From Aliiglaciecola lipolytica (lineage in GTDB: Bacteria; Pseudomonadota; Gammaproteobacteria; Enterobacterales; Alteromonadaceae): a stretch of DNA of 64,000 bases. Under the pieces are notes generated by a model that made no database searches, was not told the DNA's origin, and was given only the letters and a program-made list of their open reading frames with translations. Positions 60,109 to 64,000 of the stretch are shown in pieces; positions within the stretch are counted from its first letter, which is position 1, and the number at the start of each line of letters is the position of its first letter. The DNA is taken from the NCBI RefSeq assembly GCF_018860635.1, contig NZ_JAHKPT010000025.1:291867-355866 (forward strand), read 5' to 3'. Position numbers and translations under genes: made by a program.

Positions 60109-61080
60109 ATGGACTTAAATAACATACGCCGTCTTGCTGATCCTGACATGCAAGCTGTTAACGCCTTAATCCAATCCCAAGTGAATTCAGATGTGGCATT
60201 AATAAATCAATTGGGATTCTACATTGTTAACAGTGGCGGTAAAAGAATACGTCCACTTATTACGGTGCTTGCCGCCCGTGCAGTAGGCATTGAAAACCAG
60301 CAGCATCACACACTAGCAGCGATTATTGAATTTATTCATACTGCGACTCTATTACACGACGATGTAGTAGATGAGTCCACGATGCGAAGAGGAAGAGAAA
60401 CAGCGAACGAACTTTTTGGCAATCAAGCCAGTGTGTTGGTAGGTGACTTTTTGTACACCCGTTCATTTCAAATGATGGTCGACTTAAAGCGTATGCGAGT
60501 GATGGAGATTCTTTCATCTGCGACAAATGTTATCGCTGAAGGTGAAGTCATGCAATTGATGAATTGCAATGATCCCAACACCAGTGAAGAAAGCTACATG
60601 GAAGTCATTTATAGTAAAACTGCACGCTTATTTGAAGCTGCTACTCTTTTAGCTGCCGTGATCACCGATCAAACGCCTGAAATTGAGCAAGCTATGCAAG
60701 ATTACGGGCGCTACTTAGGCACAGCATTCCAGTTAGTTGATGATATTCTTGATTATGCCGCTGATAGCGACGAAATGGGTAAAAATGTAGGGGATGATTT
60801 GGCAGAAGGCAAACCCACTTTACCTCTGCTTTATGCTATGTGGAACGGTAATGAGAAACAAAAAGCCCTTATCAAAGAAGCAATTGAACTAAACAACGGC
60901 ATGGAAAGTCTAGACGAGATTCTAGCCGCCATGGAACAAACTGGTTCATTGGTTTACACCAAACAAAAAGCGCTGCAAGCAGCTAATCAAGCAATTGAAG
61001 CCTTAGCGCCATTGCCTGATTCAGATTACAAAAAAGCACTTATTGGTTTGGCAAATATATCTGTAGAACGCGCCGCTTAA
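60109..61080 (+). CDS. ispB: octaprenyl diphosphate synthase IspB
   Basis: It builds the long isoprenoid side chain of ubiquinone and menaquinone from IPP and FPP. Both Asp-rich motifs are present: LLHDDVVDES near 84-93 and QLVDDILDYAAD near 209-220. GGKRIRPLITVLAAR is the IPP-binding block. 323 aa, as in E. coli. It is divergent from rplU, the conserved order. The start follows a weak ribosome-binding site. Confidence 0.95.
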   Translation: MDLNNIRRLADPDMQAVNALIQSQVNSDVALINQLGFYIVNSGGKRIRPLITVLAARAVGIENQQHHTLAAIIEFIHTATLLHDDVVDESTMRRGRETANELFGNQASVLVGDFLYTRSFQMMVDLKRMRVMEILSSATNVIAEGEVMQLMNCNDPNTSEESYMEVIYSKTARLFEAATLLAAVITDQTPEIEQAMQDYGRYLGTAFQLVDDILDYAADSDEMGKNVGDDLAEGKPTLPLLYAMWNGNEKQKALIKEAIELNNGMESLDEILAAMEQTGSLVYTKQKALQAANQAIEALAPLPDSDYKKALIGLANISVERAA

Positions 61081-61115
61081 CAATAGCGGCGTTTGCTCTA
61101 ACAAAGATTTAAAGA

Positions 61116-62450
<1,335 letters not shown>

Positions 62451-62554
62451 TCATATAGATTAGATTCAATGCAGCTAGATTAACATATACCAAAGGGAAC
62501 TGGTCAACAAAGGCGGCGAAAGTTAATCTCTAAAATGTAAATCAATTTACACAT

Positions 62555-64000
62555 TTATAACGTTTGCCCACCCAGTTGCATATTCGCTAGTTCATTGAAT
62601 AATGGTGACTTTTTACCTAACTGCATTGCATAAATTTGCTGATACGCTAAAACTGCTTTCACATAGTTGCGGGTTTCTTTATAAGGTATGGTTTCAATCC
62701 AAACATCCATATCTACACTGTGATCTTTGGGGATCCATTTCTGCACTCGTCGCCAGCCAGCATTGTAAGACGCTGTGGCAAGCACCGGATTATTATCCAT
62801 TTTGTCCATTAAGTAACGTAAATACTGAGTGCCATAGCCGGCGTTAATATCAGGATCAAAAAGCACGTTGGTTTTGAGTTGTTTTTTTGCCAAATAACGA
62901 GCCGTACCAGGTAATAGTTGCATCAGTCCTTTTGCGCCAGCACTGGAGTTCGCGTCTGCCATAAACGAACTTTCCCTGCGGGCAACGGCAAACGCCCAAG
63001 CAGGATCAACTTGATTGGCCTCAGAATGATTAACTAACTCCTCGCGATAGGCCATTGGAAAACGTCGTTTAATATCATCTAAATACCCGGTATTAGAAAA
63101 ACCATAAATGGCCCGGTCATGCCAGCCCCAACTATCGGCTAAAACCGCAGATACCAGTTTTTGCTGTTGATTTAGCTGCGATTGCAGATGAAACCATTCT
63201 CGACGTGCAGAAGTAAAGCGTTCCAATTGAAGAAACTCGTAAGCCCGTTTCGCCGAATCCATATTGGCAATATGGTTTAAGGTTTGTTTATCAAATTCCA
63301 ACGGACGATCTATAATTTGCGGTGTTTGCGCTAACTTACCACTAGCTAAAAAACCGTAATAATGGCGTTGCTTTGCCAACCATTGGTAATTTTGATTCGC
63401 ACTTTCAAGGGCATTCATTTTTTCCAAAGCTCGGGCCTGCCAATATCTAGCACTCAGTTCAGTGCTATTTTTTTCCGGCATCTGTTCTATCACTTCCAAT
63501 GCATGTTGCCAATTTCCGGTTTTCAACACGTGCGCTAAGTGCCAGCGAAATAACTGTTCGTCGGCATTTTCATGGCTGGCTTTTTCGAGCCACTCATCGG
63601 CTTTTTGATGTTCAGAAATCGCTAAAGCCACCGCAAATTTGCCAGCAAGATCATACTGCCGACTTTGCTCAACATCGAATTTTTTGAGTACCGATTGCCA
63701 AGTTTTAATCGCAAGTTCTTCATCTCGCCAAATTAGGCGTCCTAAACCATACTGAATAATATCCAGTTCTAATTCTGGGTGTTTTTTAGGGAATTTAGAT
63801 AAATGGCTAACATAGTTGGGCGAGCGACGGACCCGTAACCACAAGTCAGCTAAATATTGCTGTTCAACCGGTAACAGCGTCTTTAAGTAAGGAATCAGGG
63901 TATGACTACCGCCATTTCCAGCCAACGCCAACCGCTTCAAAACCCGTTCTTGGGTTCTAAAACCAGCTTGCGTCCAAGCAGCAAAAACCTTATCACATTC
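62555..64000 (-). CDS. slt: soluble lytic murein transglycosylase Slt (5' end outside window)
   Basis: Slt cleaves peptidoglycan glycan strands to 1,6-anhydro products, the substrates of AmpG. The frame stays open to the right edge (CDKVFAAWTQAGFRTQERV at the edge), so the N-terminal part of this roughly 640-residue protein is missing. The helical superhelix domain is followed by the goose-lysozyme-like domain with catalytic Glu in VARRESSFM, then SSAGAKGLMQLLPGTA and VLATASYNAGWRRV. Confidence 0.95.
   Translation of the reverse strand, partial: ECDKVFAAWTQAGFRTQERVLKRLALAGNGGSHTLIPYLKTLLPVEQQYLADLWLRVRRSPNYVSHLSKFPKKHPELELDIIQYGLGRLIWRDEELAIKTWQSVLKKFDVEQSRQYDLAGKFAVALAISEHQKADEWLEKASHENADEQLFRWHLAHVLKTGNWQHALEVIEQMPEKNSTELSARYWQARALEKMNALESANQNYQWLAKQRHYYGFLASGKLAQTPQIIDRPLEFDKQTLNHIANMDSAKRAYEFLQLERFTSARREWFHLQSQLNQQQKLVSAVLADSWGWHDRAIYGFSNTGYLDDIKRRFPMAYREELVNHSEANQVDPAWAFAVARRESSFMADANSSAGAKGLMQLLPGTARYLAKKQLKTNVLFDPDINAGYGTQYLRYLMDKMDNNPVLATASYNAGWRRVQKWIPKDHSVDMDVWIETIPYKETRNYVKAVLAYQQIYAMQLGKKSPLFNELANMQLGGQTL

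Overview
The window is chromosomal DNA of a marine gammaproteobacterium, most likely an Alteromonadaceae member (Alteromonas, Glaciecola or Paraglaciecola type). The evidence is the conserved blocks ftsB-ispD-ispF-truD-surE-pcm-DUF368-nlpD-rpoS, rppH-ptsP-lgt-thyA, rapA-rluA and rplU-rpmA-obgE, together with mutH, the TIGR03545/TIGR03546 pair and a PA2778/PA2779-type pair. The genus is an inference from gene content and order; no rRNA or tRNA gene was seen.

The left 7.1 kb is a horizontally acquired, AT-rich island whose left end lies outside the window. It carries five same-strand genes with overlapping or nearly overlapping ends (1-4479). The first three look like an SMC/Muk-like cassette: the C-terminus of an ABC-type ATPase, a 456-residue helical protein and a 187-residue MukE/KITE-like protein. 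The last two are a minimal CBASS pair, a cGAS/DncV-like nucleotidyltransferase and an S-4TM pore-forming effector. An XRE regulator follows, facing a broken gene across a shared operator region. The island's right edge lies inside a host phoH-family gene, which is cut at about residue 386, just before its Walker B acidic pair. The island supplies a complete, divergent PhoH-family gene joined to the broken one by a TAATG overlap, so the host promoter probably drives the replacement.

From 8.2 kb on the content is ordinary core genome. Region 8.6-15.1 kb has rapA, rluA, a DUF3530 gene, a small hypothetical gene and ampG. Region 15.1-22.5 kb is a seven-gene minus-strand run, rppH-ptsP-tauE-like-lgt-thyA-REC/CheC-GGDEF, with gaps of 0 to 13 bp; mutH is divergent from it. 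Region 23.7-30.7 kb is the thiamin operon thiC-thiDE-thiF-thiS-thiG-thiH behind a TPP riboswitch and a clear promoter.

Region 31.0-37.9 kb holds an acetolactate-synthase-like enzyme and an aldehyde dehydrogenase, a membrane-anchored AraC-type regulator, and the divergent ygiF/ygiM pair. putA (38.1-41.9 kb) lacks the usual N-terminal DNA-binding domain. Region 42.0-51.3 kb holds TIGR03546/TIGR03545, ftsB, the MEP-pathway genes ispD and ispF, and the surE-pcm-nlpD-rpoS stationary-phase block. Region 51.6-56.3 kb has tpx, a membrane protein, a TetR regulator, a membrane-anchored hypothetical protein, efpL, a GyrI-like protein and folA. Region 56.6-64 kb has the PA2779/PA2778 pair, obgE-rpmA-rplU divergent from ispB, pepQ, and slt running off the right edge.

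Several start codons were moved from the longest open frame to positions supported by a ribosome-binding site and family length (rppH, mutH, ptsP, thiS, ftsB, TIGR03546, efpL, obgE and others).
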